Shown here piece by piece: positions 23,505 to 34,974 of a stretch of DNA of 64,000 bases. The position numbers and the translations under genes were made by a program. Where the stretch lies: contig NC_089220.1 in the NCBI RefSeq assembly GCF_963924675.1, forward strand, positions 56,864,639-56,928,638, given 5' to 3'. Each line of letters begins with the position of its first letter. Position 1 is the first letter of the stretch. This DNA comes from Phocoena phocoena. Lineage: Eukaryota > Chordata > Mammalia > Artiodactyla > Phocoenidae. The notes under the pieces are model-generated. The model saw only the letters and a program-made list of their open reading frames with translations. It was not told where the DNA came from and did no database searches.

Positions 23505-23892
23505 TGTAGTAGTCAGGATTCTCCAGAGAAACAGAAACACTAGGAGATACATAGAGCCATATCTCACTCTATATGTGTATTTTGTATATCTGTGAGAGAG
23601 AGAGAGGAAAAGCGAGGGAAGGAGACCTTTGTTTTCGTCCAAATTTGAAGGCAATCAGGGAGAAGTATTCTCTCATACTCAAAGGAGGGAGGTTTTTATT
23701 CTTCAGGCCTTCAACTGATTGGATGAGGCCCACCCACATAAAGGACAGCAATCAGTATTGCTCAATCTAGCAATTTAAATGCTAATCTTATCCAAAAATA
23801 ACCACCCATAGAAAATCTAAAAATAATTTTTGACCAGAGGTCTGTGTATCCCATGACCCAGACAAGTTGACACATAAAATTAACCATCATGC
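23505..23892 (-). mobile_element. Ancient LTR-like repeat, antisense
   Basis: Plus-strand reading opens 'tgtagtagtcaggattctcc' and 'agagaaacagaaacactagg' and passes a short AT and GA-rich part. It then shows 'gattggatgaggcccaccca', 'ttaaatgctaatcttatcc' and closes 'gttgacacataaaattaacc'. I know this sequence as a widespread mammalian interspersed repeat with LTR-like ends, read in reverse. I am not certain of its family name. It encodes nothing. Confidence 0.6.
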
Positions 23893-24059
23893 TGCTTAAA
23901 AGCCAAAGGTGGAAAAGGAAGACATGATACTGGAATTTCAACAGACCATAGATACAGGAGACATTTCCAACATGAGAGCTCACCAATGGCTTTACGCTAA
24001 AAAATTATATATGGTCTAAAAAATTATATTATCTGTAGTGAAGAAAGTCTGAAATATAT

Positions 24060-24350
24060 TTAGGATACATCCTCTTTGAAGGCTCAGGCACAAACACTTT
24101 TGCTGACTCTCATGTCCTACCAGGCCTTACCATCCCCAAGCAGACTGAGTTAGGTTCACTTTGTATGGGCTTGTAGAGCCCTTTGTAATTATCTTTAGTG
24201 TAGTATTTAACCACAGTTTTCAATTATTTTTTTGTCCATCTTCCCAAGGCAGTGAAAATACTGAGGGATGGAGGTGTGTTTTCCACCTTATATATTCCCA
24301 GTACCTAGTACATATAAGCACTCAAATACGGACTCAAGAATGAACCATTA
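24060..24350 (+). repeat. L2 LINE 3' end
   Basis: 'actctcatgtcctaccaggc', 'gtagagccctttgtaattat', 'tttgtccatcttcccaagg', 'tattcccagtacctagtac' and a closing 'aagcactcaaatacgg' follow the order of the L2 3' end. Ancient and non-coding. Confidence 0.6.
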
Positions 24351-24599
24351 GTAAATATATGTAAGGCACCATGCTAGACTTAAATTATTTAATGATACTT
24401 TATTTGACCTAATAGGACTCATAAAAATTAAAAATAGCTCTAAATGCATCAGGTTTTTGTGGATCAACAATAATTTTGCTGTTCAAAATTTAAATCAGAA
24501 TTCTGAATATGATCTGGGTGTGAACGAAATCTCCTAAGATAGCTCTAAACTGTCAAAGGCCTTACTCCTGTTCTTATCTTTGTAACTCACAACTTCAAG

Positions 24600-24810
24600 A
24601 CAGAGTTTGACTTTTTTTATAAACAGCCAAATAGTAACTAATTTAAGCTTTGTGGGCCATACCATGTCTGGTTGTCACAAGTACTAAACTCTGCCATTGT
24701 CGTGTGAAAGCAGCTATAGATAATAAATAAACAGAGGCATGTGGCAGTAAAATTCTGTTTACAAAATCAGGTGGCAGTGGACAATATCTGGCCTATGGGC
24801 TGTAGAAATG
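24600..24810 (+). mobile_element. hAT-type DNA transposon fossil
   Basis: 'cagccaaatagtaactaatt', 'gctttgtgggccataccat', 'aaactctgccattgtcgtg', 'gaaagcagctatagataat', 'ttctgtttacaaaatcagg' and 'atctggcctatgggctgta' match in order a common non-autonomous hAT (Charlie-like) mammalian element. It carries no transposase. The 82-codon frame that begins in it is a chance frame. Confidence 0.6.
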
Positions 24811-25112
24811 CAACTTATGCTTTAAGTAATCCAAAAGCAACTGAGCATGAAGAAAATTTTACAATGTCCTTTGTTTTACAAACTAGAAACTATATTATTA
24901 AAAATATCCCAATAGCAAGGATGAGATCACTTTCGTTTCTGCAGAAAGTAAACTTTGAGAAACACTGTCATATCACATCCTTTCTTTAACCAGAAAAATT
25001 AGTTGCCACCAATCTGGCTCTCATAGCACTTTGCACAGGCACTTGCAGAAGGTTGATGACACGGAAAAGGTGACTGAAAGTAATTAGAAACTAAAGATTC
25101 TGTCTCAAAGCT
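24811..25112. other. Unrecognised sequence
   Basis: No repeat or gene recognised between the hAT fossil and the next SINE. Confidence 0.4.
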
Positions 25113-25127
25113 AAATTTACTGGTTTA

Positions 25128-25480
25128 GGGATTTCCCTGTCCAGTGGTAAAGAATCTTCCTTCCAGCGCCCCAGAGGCAGGTTCAATCCCTGGTAGGAGA
25201 ACTAAGATCCCACATGCCGCAGGGCAACTAAGTCCGCGCGCCACAACTACTGAGCTCACGCACCTCAACTAGAAAGCCCATGTGCTGCAAACTAGAGAGC
25301 CCAAGCACTCTGGAGCCCACGCACCACAGCTAGGGAAGAGAAAACCTGCACGCCACAACTAGAGAGAAGGCTGTGTGCTGCAACGAAAGATCCTACATAC
25401 CACAACGAAGATCCCATGTGCTGCAAATAAGACCCAAAGCAGACAAAAAATAAATAAATTAATTAAATTAAATAAATATA
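25128..25480 (+). mobile_element. Long CHR-related SINE with multiplied body units
   Basis: About 350 bp, starting GGGATTTCCCTGTCCAGTGG with a degraded B box GGTTCAATCC near 25,179. The body repeats a 'ccacaactactgagc / gcaactaag' type unit several times: 25,226-25,255, 25,278-25,300, 25,318-25,345, 25,360-25,390 and 25,400-25,425. It ends in an AAATAAATAAATT tail. Flanking duplication AAATTTACTGGT is at about 25,113-25,124 on the left and 25,483-25,494 on the right. It is an older subfamily than the CGCGTACCG-ended copies. Confidence 0.85.
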
Positions 25481-25497
25481 TAAATTTACTGGTCTAG

Positions 25498-26149
25498 TCA
25501 TGGTTAATATAAATTTCTTTCCATGAGACTAAATTAAGATCTTTCTGTAAATTTGTGGCTAAATAGTTCAAAAACACCTAAATGCCAATTAAACTGTAAA
25601 CTCAAGGAAGCATGACTATGACAATTACATTTAGTGAGTAAAATTCCAATGAATTGAAATGTACCAGGTTTGGAGACCTAAATGCTAGCAGAAAGGGGAT
25701 GGTGAGTGAGGATACTGGGCAACATTTACCTGCATCAGGTAAGGGAGAAAATGTTTAGATGCTGTGATTTTTATTTTTCTATTCAACTGTAAAATCCCCT
25801 ATTGATTCATAAAGAAAACATCCTTGTACAGCTTCAATTTCCTGTATCATGAAAAAATAAAAACTGATATCTCTAGCAATGGGCATAGCACATAAACAAT
25901 ATTCAATTAATGTTAATGATTAATAGCTTTTATAAATAGAAGAATGAAAAAATTAAATAAGATTTACTTTTTAACCTCTAAAATTCTGATATCTAAGATT
26001 ATTTGAAAAGATTAAAAATGAAATGAAATCTATTAAGTTTTATCTTTCCACATTAGAATTTACAAAGGAGATTCACAATACATTACATGGAACCACATGA
26101 AATCACTGATATTTGTGATCTTAAAAAATGGCAGCACCACATGATTCAA
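25498..26149. other. Unrecognised AT-rich sequence
   Basis: No repeat or gene recognised. Confidence 0.4.
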
Positions 26150-26280
26150 GTTATAATCGTTAGAAATTCTCAAGATAACCTTACATGATGGGTACTGATC
26201 CCACTTGATAGACAAAGAAATTGATGCTGAATAGAAGGTGACTTGCCTAAGCCTACAGAGAAAGCTAGTGAGAGCACTGA
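26150..26280 (+). repeat. MIR SINE fragment
   Basis: 'ctcaagataaccttacatga', 'tgggtactgatcccacttg', 'gacaaagaaattgatgctga' and 'aaggtgacttgcctaagcc' match the MIR core to 3' order. Diverged and ancient. Confidence 0.55.
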
Positions 26281-26789
26281 AAAAAACCAATATTTTATTA
26301 TGTTAAATGTAACAGATACTGTAAACTTAGTGTATGCCAGGCACTTTTCTGAGTATGAGTATATAGGAATAGATAAATTTAGCTCACCAGCCTCCCTTAT
26401 GTGAGACCATCAACTTCCACATTTTAGGAGTTTTTAAATCCCCCATTCAATTCTAGCTCTGAAGAAATTTTTTTTCTAAATTTGTTACATTTGTATCTAA
26501 AGATTATCTGATGGAGACTTATTCCTATCTTTGCCAAACTTCAGTGCCTACACCTTTCAAACGTGAAGGGACATATTTAAAATTTGATGTCAGGATTTAT
26601 GGTAAAGCAGTCCTTATTCACCTTTTATCACTGACCTACAGTGTACAAAAGTATCAACTTAAGGACTGGCCAAGTAGATGGAAATTAAATCCGAAAATCA
26701 TTAACATTTTCAACATGAGAAATGTGTTCTTTGTTGTAAGGTAAGAGTGTATGCCTATAAACTTCTATGGGATATTTTCGCTCAATTCA
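26281..26789. other. Unrecognised AT-rich sequence
   Basis: No confident repeat or gene. The 77-codon frame at 26,511-26,744 has no recognised relatives. Confidence 0.4.
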
Positions 26790-27190
26790 CCATCCTTCCC
26801 CTCCCTGCTGTGTGTCTCAGGAGGCTGACCTCTATAGACTATTTGCCAGTAGACTCTGGCCTGTAGGAGGCTTGAGCAGAAGATGGAGAGAGAGAGAGGT
26901 TTTGGTACTTATTGCCTCAGAAACCTCCGCCACAGCCAACAAACATTGGACAGGTGGTTGTCTTACCTGTATCAAACACCACAGCTCTTTTTAGATGTCC
27001 CCAAGATTTCAGTACCCTCTGAGGTTGCTGTAACAGCTGCCTTCTCTTGCTTTGTCAGGATAGTGGTGGTAATAGCTTTACTCTTGCTAAATCCTGGGAG
27101 CATCATCAAAACTTATTAGCTCTCTTAACTCCACAAATACCTCATCACTTCTTAAAATTCTCTTTAATTACTCCTCTGACTATAACATAA
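26790..27190. repeat. Unclassified ancient interspersed repeat
   Basis: A GC-richer block with 'tgctgtgtgtctcaggaggc', 'gagagagagaggttttggt', 'tcaggatagtggtggtaat' and 'ctctttaattactcctctg'. I recognise it as a common mammalian repeat type but cannot name it. The 75- and 78-codon frames in it are incidental. Confidence 0.4.
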
Positions 27191-27228
27191 CACTTGTTTC
27201 TTGTCAGAATCTTATTAAGGAAAAACTT

Positions 27229-27267
27229 TTATACACACACACACGCATGCACACACATACGTATATA
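27229..27267. repeat. (CA)n microsatellite, interrupted
   Basis: CA-rich run with CG and TG interruptions followed by TATATA. Confidence 0.8.
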
Positions 27268-28289
27268 ATAGTGAGTTCCCAAATTGACTTAATTTATAGT
27301 ACTAATTCATCAAACTCAAAAGAAACTGAAATGTATAACCAGAATGAGTATTTACTAATTTACAGAGGAGGACATTTTCACTTACTGTCAAAAGAATGAA
27401 TGGTTATATTTAGGAATTCAACTTTGTCAACATCCAATTTGAAACTCTAATAACTACTGCCAATTCAATCAGTACATGGTTTTCTTTTCAACCTTAAAAA
27501 ATAATCTTCTTCTAAGTTTTTTCTTTTTTTTTAAACTTTTTTCATCTGTTTAGTTTTGGTAGGAGTAGGTACTCAATAATTTGAGAAAGAAAGATAGAGA
27601 CAAATGAAAATAGGAAATAGTTAAAATGTTGCTCATAGAATTAAGCGAAAAATAAGTGCTTTCATTTCTTTGAGAAGAGCATTTATATTCTTAATTTTTT
27701 AAGTGAATATTTTTCTCACATAGATTATTCTGTTCACAGCTATTAAGTAACTTTCTTCTTTATATAAAGACAAAATGATTTCCTAACAGTAATGAACCCA
27801 AATGATTGACCTACATCACAGTCATAGCCTCATAAAGAAAAGTCAAGTACTCTGCAAATAGATACAATTACTTCTGCAACTGGAAGTAGGAATCCTTGCA
27901 CAAAATTAATCTTGCTGTATAATCACCTAAAACCTGAGAGGATGAACAAGTACTTCATGTAAAAGAACAGGGAAAAGCAGAAAAGAGATATACAATTATC
28001 ATTTACCTTGTAGAACTAAAAAGAAGACGAAAAAGACTATATGTTTAACAAGCACTACTTCATCAAGGTAACATTTTAAAAATAGTGATGAGTATCCAGA
28101 CACCAATACAGTTGGTGTTTGTGCTTGAACTTATTGACAAGAAAGATTAAAGTGTAGAGTAGTAAAACAGAGATCTTTGTAACTTTCAGTAACACACAGG
28201 GGCTTTTGAAGTTTCTTATATCTCTGATTTGCAAGATGATGCTCAAAAGTAGCACAGAAAAATTGAAGGGATACATGAAGAAGACTGTG
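27268..28289. other. Unrecognised AT-rich sequence
   Basis: No repeat or gene recognised over ~1 kb. Confidence 0.4.
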
Positions 28290-28670
28290 GTGTTATTTAA
28301 TTTATTCACCCAAAAGATACTTACTGATCATGTATTGTCAGGCACTACACAAGCACTCATGATACAAAGATTAGTGATATTGCCCTCTTCATGAAGGAAA
28401 CAAATGTGTAAAGAAGAATTATAATTCAAAATTATAAATACTATCATAAGAAAATGGCCAAACACTATTAGATTATGGAGAAGGTAACATCAGAGCTGGG
28501 ACGAAAAGTTTGAGAATTTTCTGAACAATCATAGAAGATGTGTAATTTTGAAGAAATAAAATGGGAGAAGTTTACATTCAGGGTAATGGAAGTTTGGGAG
28601 CAAGAAATGAAAAGAAAGAGGTAGATTAGGTAAGATTATAAAACACCTGAAGGCCATGTTTTTGTTTATA
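28290..28670 (+). repeat. Ancient interspersed repeat (L2-like block)
   Basis: 'aatttattcacccaaaagat', 'gtattgtcaggcactacaca', 'gatattgccctcttcatgaa', 'aaggtaacatcagagctggg' and 'aaaacacctgaaggccatgt' give the same order as the copies at 5,725 and 19,470, plus the later part also seen at 6,860. Non-coding. Confidence 0.5.
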
Positions 28671-29417
28671 TTTTTAAAGCAATTTTTCTTTTTCCACAGG
28701 CCATAGCAATGAAATATTGAAAACAAATAGATGTTATAAACAGTGTTCTGATATAGCCTTAAAAGATTCCCCCCTTATATTTATGAATTTGTAAAATATC
28801 AAATAGCTGAAAGAGGTCACTGTATTATATATGAGTCAAATCCAAAGTATAAAATATAAGTGCTTCCAGTTATTTTACAGTTTCACTATAACTTAATTTT
28901 CATATCCAAAACTCTTCCTGTTTTCTCTCCACTTCTCTAGAAAAAAACAGCTTTTTAATGAAAATTATCTTTCTCTAATGGAAACAAACCAATCCTAGCA
29001 ATTCTTGTAAAGTTTTCCATTTCACATTTCTTATGTGTTTCCCCTTTATCTTCCTGCATAAGTATTTTTTCCTCTTCTTATTCCTCTATATTTAGTAATA
29101 AGTCTTAGATGGTCATTTTAATTATTCATTGGGTAATAAGAATGCATGAATGATTTTCAGAAGCAAATTAGTTAAGAGTGGGAGAAATGTACTAAGAGCT
29201 TCCAGGAATATTATTTTTTTATACATTGAATTGCTATTGCACATTCTAAATGCTATGAAAAAAATCAAGTTGACAGTTATTACTTCTTTTCTTTACATTT
29301 TCCTATGTGAACAAACAGAGAAAGGAAAAACTAATAATGTGTATAGATTTCTAAAGAACCAGAAAACTTCCTATGGTAATATCTTGGGAATAACAAGAAT
29401 GGTTTTGAGTGGACTTC
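28671..29417. other. Unrecognised AT-rich sequence
   Basis: No repeat recognised. A 108-codon frame (29,150-29,476) runs into the adjacent CA microsatellite and shows no family resemblance. Confidence 0.4.
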
Positions 29418-29466
29418 ATATATATATATACACACACAAACACACACACACACATACATACATACA
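29418..29466. repeat. TA/CA microsatellite
   Basis: (TA)~6 followed by CA repeats with an AAA interruption and CATA units. Confidence 0.9.
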
Positions 29467-31349
29467 GCATGCTTAAATCATTTGCTTGATCACATTAGCT
29501 TTAGCTGATCCAGCCAGATGATTTTAAGACTGAATTTCCTTAACAATCAATTTAAGTATGAGGATTGGGATGGTCTAGAATATACTAGGAATCAGACTTC
29601 AAGTAGTATGCCTAAGAGAAAATAGTTAAGAATGCAGCTACATTCTACATGTTACTTAAATCACTGAAGTTTCTCATTAAGTTATTAGTTTCCCAAATGT
29701 TGTTAGTGGGTTTTAAATGAGATAAATGTTTTCCACCAACCAACATTCCACCACAGTCAGAGACATGCTAAAAAAAAAAAAAAAAAAAACCAGAGCTACT
29801 ACTGGAAATGCACCAAATTATATCTCAGATAAAGTATAAATTTTAAATATTTTCTATTTTTACATAGATAAGTATTTAAGTTTATTCCTTGACATTTGCT
29901 TTCACCCAATCTCACTCATATTCTCAAGTCTTGGTAATAACTCAGCAAATAAACTAAAGAGTTAAAAACATCTTATCATGAATGTTTCTTGTGATCTTTT
30001 ATACAACTTTAGGACAAAGAAAAGGTAGCTAGGAGTTTTCATTGGTAATTCAGTTTTCTGAAGTTGTTATTCATTTTCAGAAGGGATGAAAACAATAATA
30101 CTCTTCTACATTCTTTAATTGGTACCTCATCTCCACTATCAATAAGTGATATAAAAATAAACAACAAAAACTAAAACTGGGGAGAACAACCAGTTTAATA
30201 ATCTACAATATTTGTTTCCTGTTTATGATCCTGAAAATTCTAACAGCTATTTTCCCTCCTTGAGATCCAGTAACAGTTGACATTTTGTTTTGAGTATTGT
30301 AAATACAAGATACATTAGATTTCCATAATCTCTAATTATTTGCAGGCAGGGAACAATCAAATTACCTTTGGGAGTCAATATATTTTCAAACAAATGCTTT
30401 GCCTATAGTAAATACAAGTTTCATACTACTTTCCATCACTACTACCAGAAATGTTCCTGTTAACATCTAGGCATGCCGACCTCCTTATGAATCTCCACCC
30501 TCCTTTCCCACCTTACTTCATCTCCAACATATCGGCAATCTCATTTTTAGTACCTATGTGTTGTTTTCTTAACGTCTGTATTATTTAAGTTAGTATTCTT
30601 TAAAAACATTTTCACATGATGGAAATTAGGTTCCTAGAGCCTCACCTAAATCTTAATGCAATAATATTGCATAGTTAGAAGGTTGATAATTATTCTTATA
30701 ACTGCATTTCAGTTTCCTCTCATTTATAGATTCGTATTTTTCAAGTACTTAAAATGAAATATTCTTCAACCTTAATGTATTGTTTTATGCATAATTATAT
30801 TCTAGACTGAGAAATAATATGTTGAAGATAATCTAATAATAGTTCAATTTTTTTCTCTCCAAATGCCATTTCAGAAAATTGTACAATGTAAAATATTCTA
30901 TTTTCTAACTGCATAAATATTTTTGGTGTAGACATTAACAACAGGTTACAAAAAACTAACTAAAATTGCCAAAGTAATTCATAATGGTATGCAAATTTCT
31001 CTAGTACTAAGAGCTTTTCCCTTTATTTTTCATACCAATGTCAAATATTGACATACTTCATGACAGTGATGTCACAGATTTGAAAGAATAATCAATAATC
31101 ATACAATTTAGTTCTAGCAAACATAAAAGAAATAACATAAAAGATGCTAATACTTTGCACTTTCTTCTGTCAATGAAATATTCTGACATTTTAACCATAG
31201 ATTATACACATATTTACAACCCCTAACCTTGGGTAAATTACTCTCTCTGCTTTGTTCCTAAAGAGCTGTTAGAGATACTAAACATCAATGCTGATTTACT
31301 GAAAATTAAATCTATATAAATTCATTTCTTTTATGTATTTCTAATCCTA
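29467..31349. other. Unrecognised AT-rich sequence with A20 run
   Basis: No repeat or gene recognised over ~1.9 kb. An A20 run lies at 29,770-29,789 without a recognisable retroelement before it. Confidence 0.4.
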
Positions 31350-31765
31350 AGGCTGCAGGGTACCTCAAAAGTGGGTGTCTTAAAACAGTAGAAATTTATT
31401 GTCTCACAGTTCTAGAGGACAGATGTCCAAAATCAAGGTGTGAGCTGGCAGGTTAGTTTCTTCTAAGGGCTTTGAGGGATAATATATTCTGTGCCTCTCT
31501 TATATGGTAGTTCCAGGCATTCTTTGGCTTATAGATGCATCACACCAATCCTTCATCTTTACATGATGTTCTCTCTGGATCTCTGTCTTCACATGAACAT
31601 CTTCTTATAAGGACACCAGTTACATTGGATTAGGGACCCACTCTAATATGACCTCATCTTAACTAATTATATCAGCAATGACCTTATTTCCAAGTAAATC
31701 ACATTCTGAAGTACTGGAATTTAGAAGTTCAACATTTTTTAAGGGACAAAATCCAATCCATAAAA
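31350..31765 (-). mobile_element. MaLR-type LTR, antisense
   Basis: Plus-strand order 'ggctgcagggtacctcaaaa', 'acagtagaaatttattgtct', 'cacagttctagaggacagat', 'tcttcttataaggacaccag', 'attggattagggacccactc', 'acattctgaagtactggaat' and 'ccaatccataa' is the reverse of an MLT1-group LTR. A younger SINE is inserted about 30 bp past its end. Confidence 0.65.
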
Positions 31766-31793
31766 CTGATTTACTGAATTTTAAATGTATCTT

Positions 31794-32003
31794 TTTTTTT
31801 TTTTTTTTTTTTTTTTGCGGTACACAGGCCTCTCACTGTTGTGGCCTCTCCCGTTGCGGAGCACAGGCTCCGGACGCGCAGGCTCAGCGGGCCCATGGGC
31901 CCAGCTGCTCTGCGGCATGTGGGATCTTCCCGGACCGGGGCACGAACCCGTGTCCCCTGCGTCGGCAGGCGGACTCTCAACCACTGCGCCACCAAGGAAG
32001 CCC
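31794..32003 (-). mobile_element. CHR-type SINE, antisense
   Basis: T run (31,792-31,816), then 'gcggtacacaggcctctcac', closing 'gcgccaccaaggaagccc'. Target-site duplication TAAATGTATCTT is at 31,782-31,793 and 32,004-32,015. A short deletion in the body near 31,888-31,897 removes the usual ATGGCTCACGG part. Otherwise near consensus. Confidence 0.95.
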
Positions 32004-32015
32004 TAAATGTATCTT

Positions 32016-32159
32016 AATTCACTTCTTTTATATGTTTTACTAGAATTCTTATACTCTTGTCAAGTACCAAATCCAATTTGTCTATTCCTGGTTTTTAACA
32101 GGAAAAGTTACTTGGTTTTATAAAATAGTTAAATGTCATTTATTGCAAATCTCCTAAAC
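32016..32159. other. Unrecognised sequence
   Basis: Nothing recognised. Confidence 0.4.
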
Positions 32160-32780
32160 TTCTCTATAGTCTACACCTCATTTTCTTCATAGTTAACCAA
32201 TTGCCACATTGTCGTTCAGAGGAAGAAAACTACTCTTCCCATCCAAGGATAATTTTTTCACCTGGACATTGACTCTATTCTTTCATAAACTCTCCAGGAG
32301 TTTAAGTCATCAATGATTTTTCCATATCTTTACCCTTTCTCTCTAAACTTCTACTTAGGCAAAAATCTCAGCTCTCCCAAAGTAATATCCCTTCAATATT
32401 TCTATTCTTTTGTAAATTTTAAGAGAAAAATTCTACTAAAAAGAATCTGTAACCACTACTCACCTTCCTCACTCACCAGATTTTGCTCAACAACTTAAAA
32501 CGTCCACTGACCCCATCACTCTACTTACAGAGAGTTTTCTTTAAAGCATCACCATTCCTTGAAATGAAAAATGCAAAGTTTTTTTCCATATACTTCATCT
32601 TCCTGAAAATCTCCCTAGAAATTGCTGCTGAATAGTCTCTTTTCTAGATCTTGGGCATTATCATTATTCCTTTCTTATTGTTTCTTCTATATCCTTTGTT
32701 GACCCCTTTCACCTAATAAATGTTGGGTTTTTTAAAAGTTTTATCCTTGACCTTTTTCCTTATGTCACTAAACTCACTGC
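32160..32780 (+). repeat. Possible diverged LINE (L2/CR1-like) region
   Basis: C/T-rich text with 'cgtccactgaccccatcac' and 'ttttatccttgacctttttc' recalls the coding part of ancient CR1/L2-type LINEs, but divergence is too high to be sure. It could be unrelated unique sequence. Confidence 0.25.
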
Positions 32781-32801
32781 TTTTTTTTTTTTTTTTTTTT
32801 T
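32781..32801. repeat. T21 homopolymer
   Basis: Uninterrupted T run with no recognisable element attached on either side. Confidence 0.9.
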
Positions 32802-34186
32802 CATGATTTTATTTAAGGACTCTACTGTATGTCAAAAAATGTCAAGTTTCTCAAGTTTGGAAACTTGAGACTGACTTCCTCTTTACCAAGATAACACTTC
32901 ATGTTTTCTCTATTAATTTTCTATTTGCTTGTTTATCTTCACTTATTTTTTCTGTACAGGTCTGCTTCTTTACAAGAATGTACTCTTTTAAGATCTGGGT
33001 CTTCATATTATTCTTGTCTATGCACATTTCCAACAAAGAGTTTTACACAAAGTGGATACTTAAAAATATATGTCCTGAAGTCTTTTGATAAAATTGTATA
33101 TATTAATCACTGTTCCTAATCCTAACTTCACTTTAATAACATAGTAAAAAGCAAAACAGGATAATTATATCTAAAACCAGCATATTAATTTTAATAGTCT
33201 ACTTTTCAGTGGAGAGCTGGATAACACTAAAATAGCCTTATCGATAGAAATTTTAAAACATAGGGTACTGCTCATAAAGTAAATATATGGCATGTAATTT
33301 ATTTTTCAGCATATTATTATAAACACACAGGAAAATATATTTAACAAATTTTCCATAAATGACAAGTTAATTCAAACCTCGTTATGCATTTTTATACATT
33401 TTTAAACATTTTTTTGTTAAATATGTAAAGAGAATATTGTATCTTATTTATACATTTTGAATAATTAAAATAAACTTTATAATTTAAGTTCTGATAAATT
33501 TTTCAGTAAGGGGAGTTTTGAAAATTTCTTTTATCCAGCATTTTTAAAATGCCTTTAAACCACAAAATACTATTTTAACTGGTCATCTCATTTATCACAG
33601 AAATAATATTTGCTGAAAGATATTGGATATGTTACTTTATATAAAAATCATAATACAATGTATATTCAACAAAATGGCTATCTCATATATACTGCAATGA
33701 ATATTCCAGAAATTTATTTTATGTTATATAATTACAGCAATATGAATAAACTAATTCTCACAGGGCCAGTGAATTAATTTAATGTATAAGACTCCTTTGA
33801 ACAACTGCTTTTTTGCCTGGATATATTATCTAATATTTTAAAGTATACTTCATTTCAGAAAAGCATGAGAATTATATTCATGCCTTTATTCTTAGTATAC
33901 TTTCTGTCCGTTCCTACCTCAATTGTTACCACTTTTTATCCTGGTAACACTCACTCTCACACCCTATATCCAGGCATGATAAATAGTATCCTTAAGGCAT
34001 ATTAAGAGCATGTAGTAGTAACCCTTAAATGGGGCAAGCTCATTCCTTAAGAATTTATATTTAAGGTGGATCTGTAACAAAACTGAGAAATCAGGTCATT
34101 TGGAAATGAAGAATATCGCCATAGGAAGTCTTCCCCAATGTACATTAGTTAATGCCACATTTTTTATGAAGCAAAAATCTTTAATC
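32802..34186. other. Unrecognised AT-rich sequence
   Basis: No repeat or gene recognised over ~1.4 kb. Confidence 0.4.
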
Positions 34187-34389
34187 TTTTTTTTTTTTTT
34201 TTTTTTTGCGCTACGCGGGCCTCTGACTGTTGCGGCCTCTCCCGCTGCGGAGCACAGGCTCCAGACGCGCAGGCTCAGTGTCCATGGCTCACGGGTCCAG
34301 CCGCTCCACGGCATACGCGGCACAAACCCGTGTCCCCTGTGCCTGCATCGGCAGGCGGACTCTCAACCACTGCTCCACCAGGGAAGCCC
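34187..34389 (-). mobile_element. CHR-type SINE, antisense, rearranged
   Basis: T21 run (34,187-34,207), then 'gcgctacgcgggcctctgac', closing 'ctccaccagggaagccc'. Compared with other copies here, the body lacks about 19 bp (the GGGATCTTCCCGGACCGG part, near 34,318). It also carries a small extra GTGCCT near 34,339. Flanks show a weak duplication (CTTTAATCTT / CTTTTAATATTCTT). Confidence 0.92.
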
Positions 34390-34922
34390 TTTTAATATTC
34401 TTAATATGGTTAAACATGGCAATTAGTCCCCCATACTTCTTTCTTTTCTCTCCCCACCGCCATAGGTATCAATTTGCAAAGAATTCCTAGGCACAGTCCA
34501 CTAAGCAAAAAGAAGCAAACTTTTGACAAATCCATTTATGTAACAGTGTTACATGACTGAAATCATCCAGGTAACGCATTCTAAGGAAAATGAATCCAGA
34601 AGAGTGAACGCTAATGATTGCAAAATTAATTCCTTTGATTAAAAACAAACACACTGTAGGAAAACAGTAAAATAAATATTAAATCATTTTACAATCTAAT
34701 TAAATCTCAACAAGATTTGCTGAGGCTATTGATGGTGTTATTAAATTGTCTCTGAAACTCTTATGCAAATTAGAGCTGAACCTGAACACAATATACTAAT
34801 TCTGAACTGTATCCACATGAAACAGTTATAATACTCTAATAAAACCGAATTGAACTTTTGTAAGGTCTCTGTTAGGCAAGAGCACCATACTATATAAAAT
34901 GCATTTGAGGAGATAAAAATTG

Positions 34923-34926
<4 letters not shown>
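34390..34926. other. Unrecognised sequence, possible conserved non-coding element
   Basis: No repeat recognised. Octamer-like ATGCAAAT occurs at about 34,762 and several TAAT-core motifs at 34,610-34,830. Evidence for regulation is compositional only. Confidence 0.3.

Positions 34927-34971
<45 letters not shown>
34927..34971. repeat. (GT)22 microsatellite, uninterrupted
   Basis: 45 bp of perfect GT repeat, the longest clean dinucleotide tract in the window. Confidence 0.97.

Positions 34972-34974
<3 letters not shown>

Noticed and set aside
23463..23770. Short frames around a GA-rich stretch (23,588)
   Set aside because: Located in an LTR-like antisense repeat with simple sequence; incidental.
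26767..27119. Possible exon (GC-richer, 75-78 codon frames)
   Set aside because: The block resembles a common mammalian repeat and lacks convincing splice signals or recognised protein.
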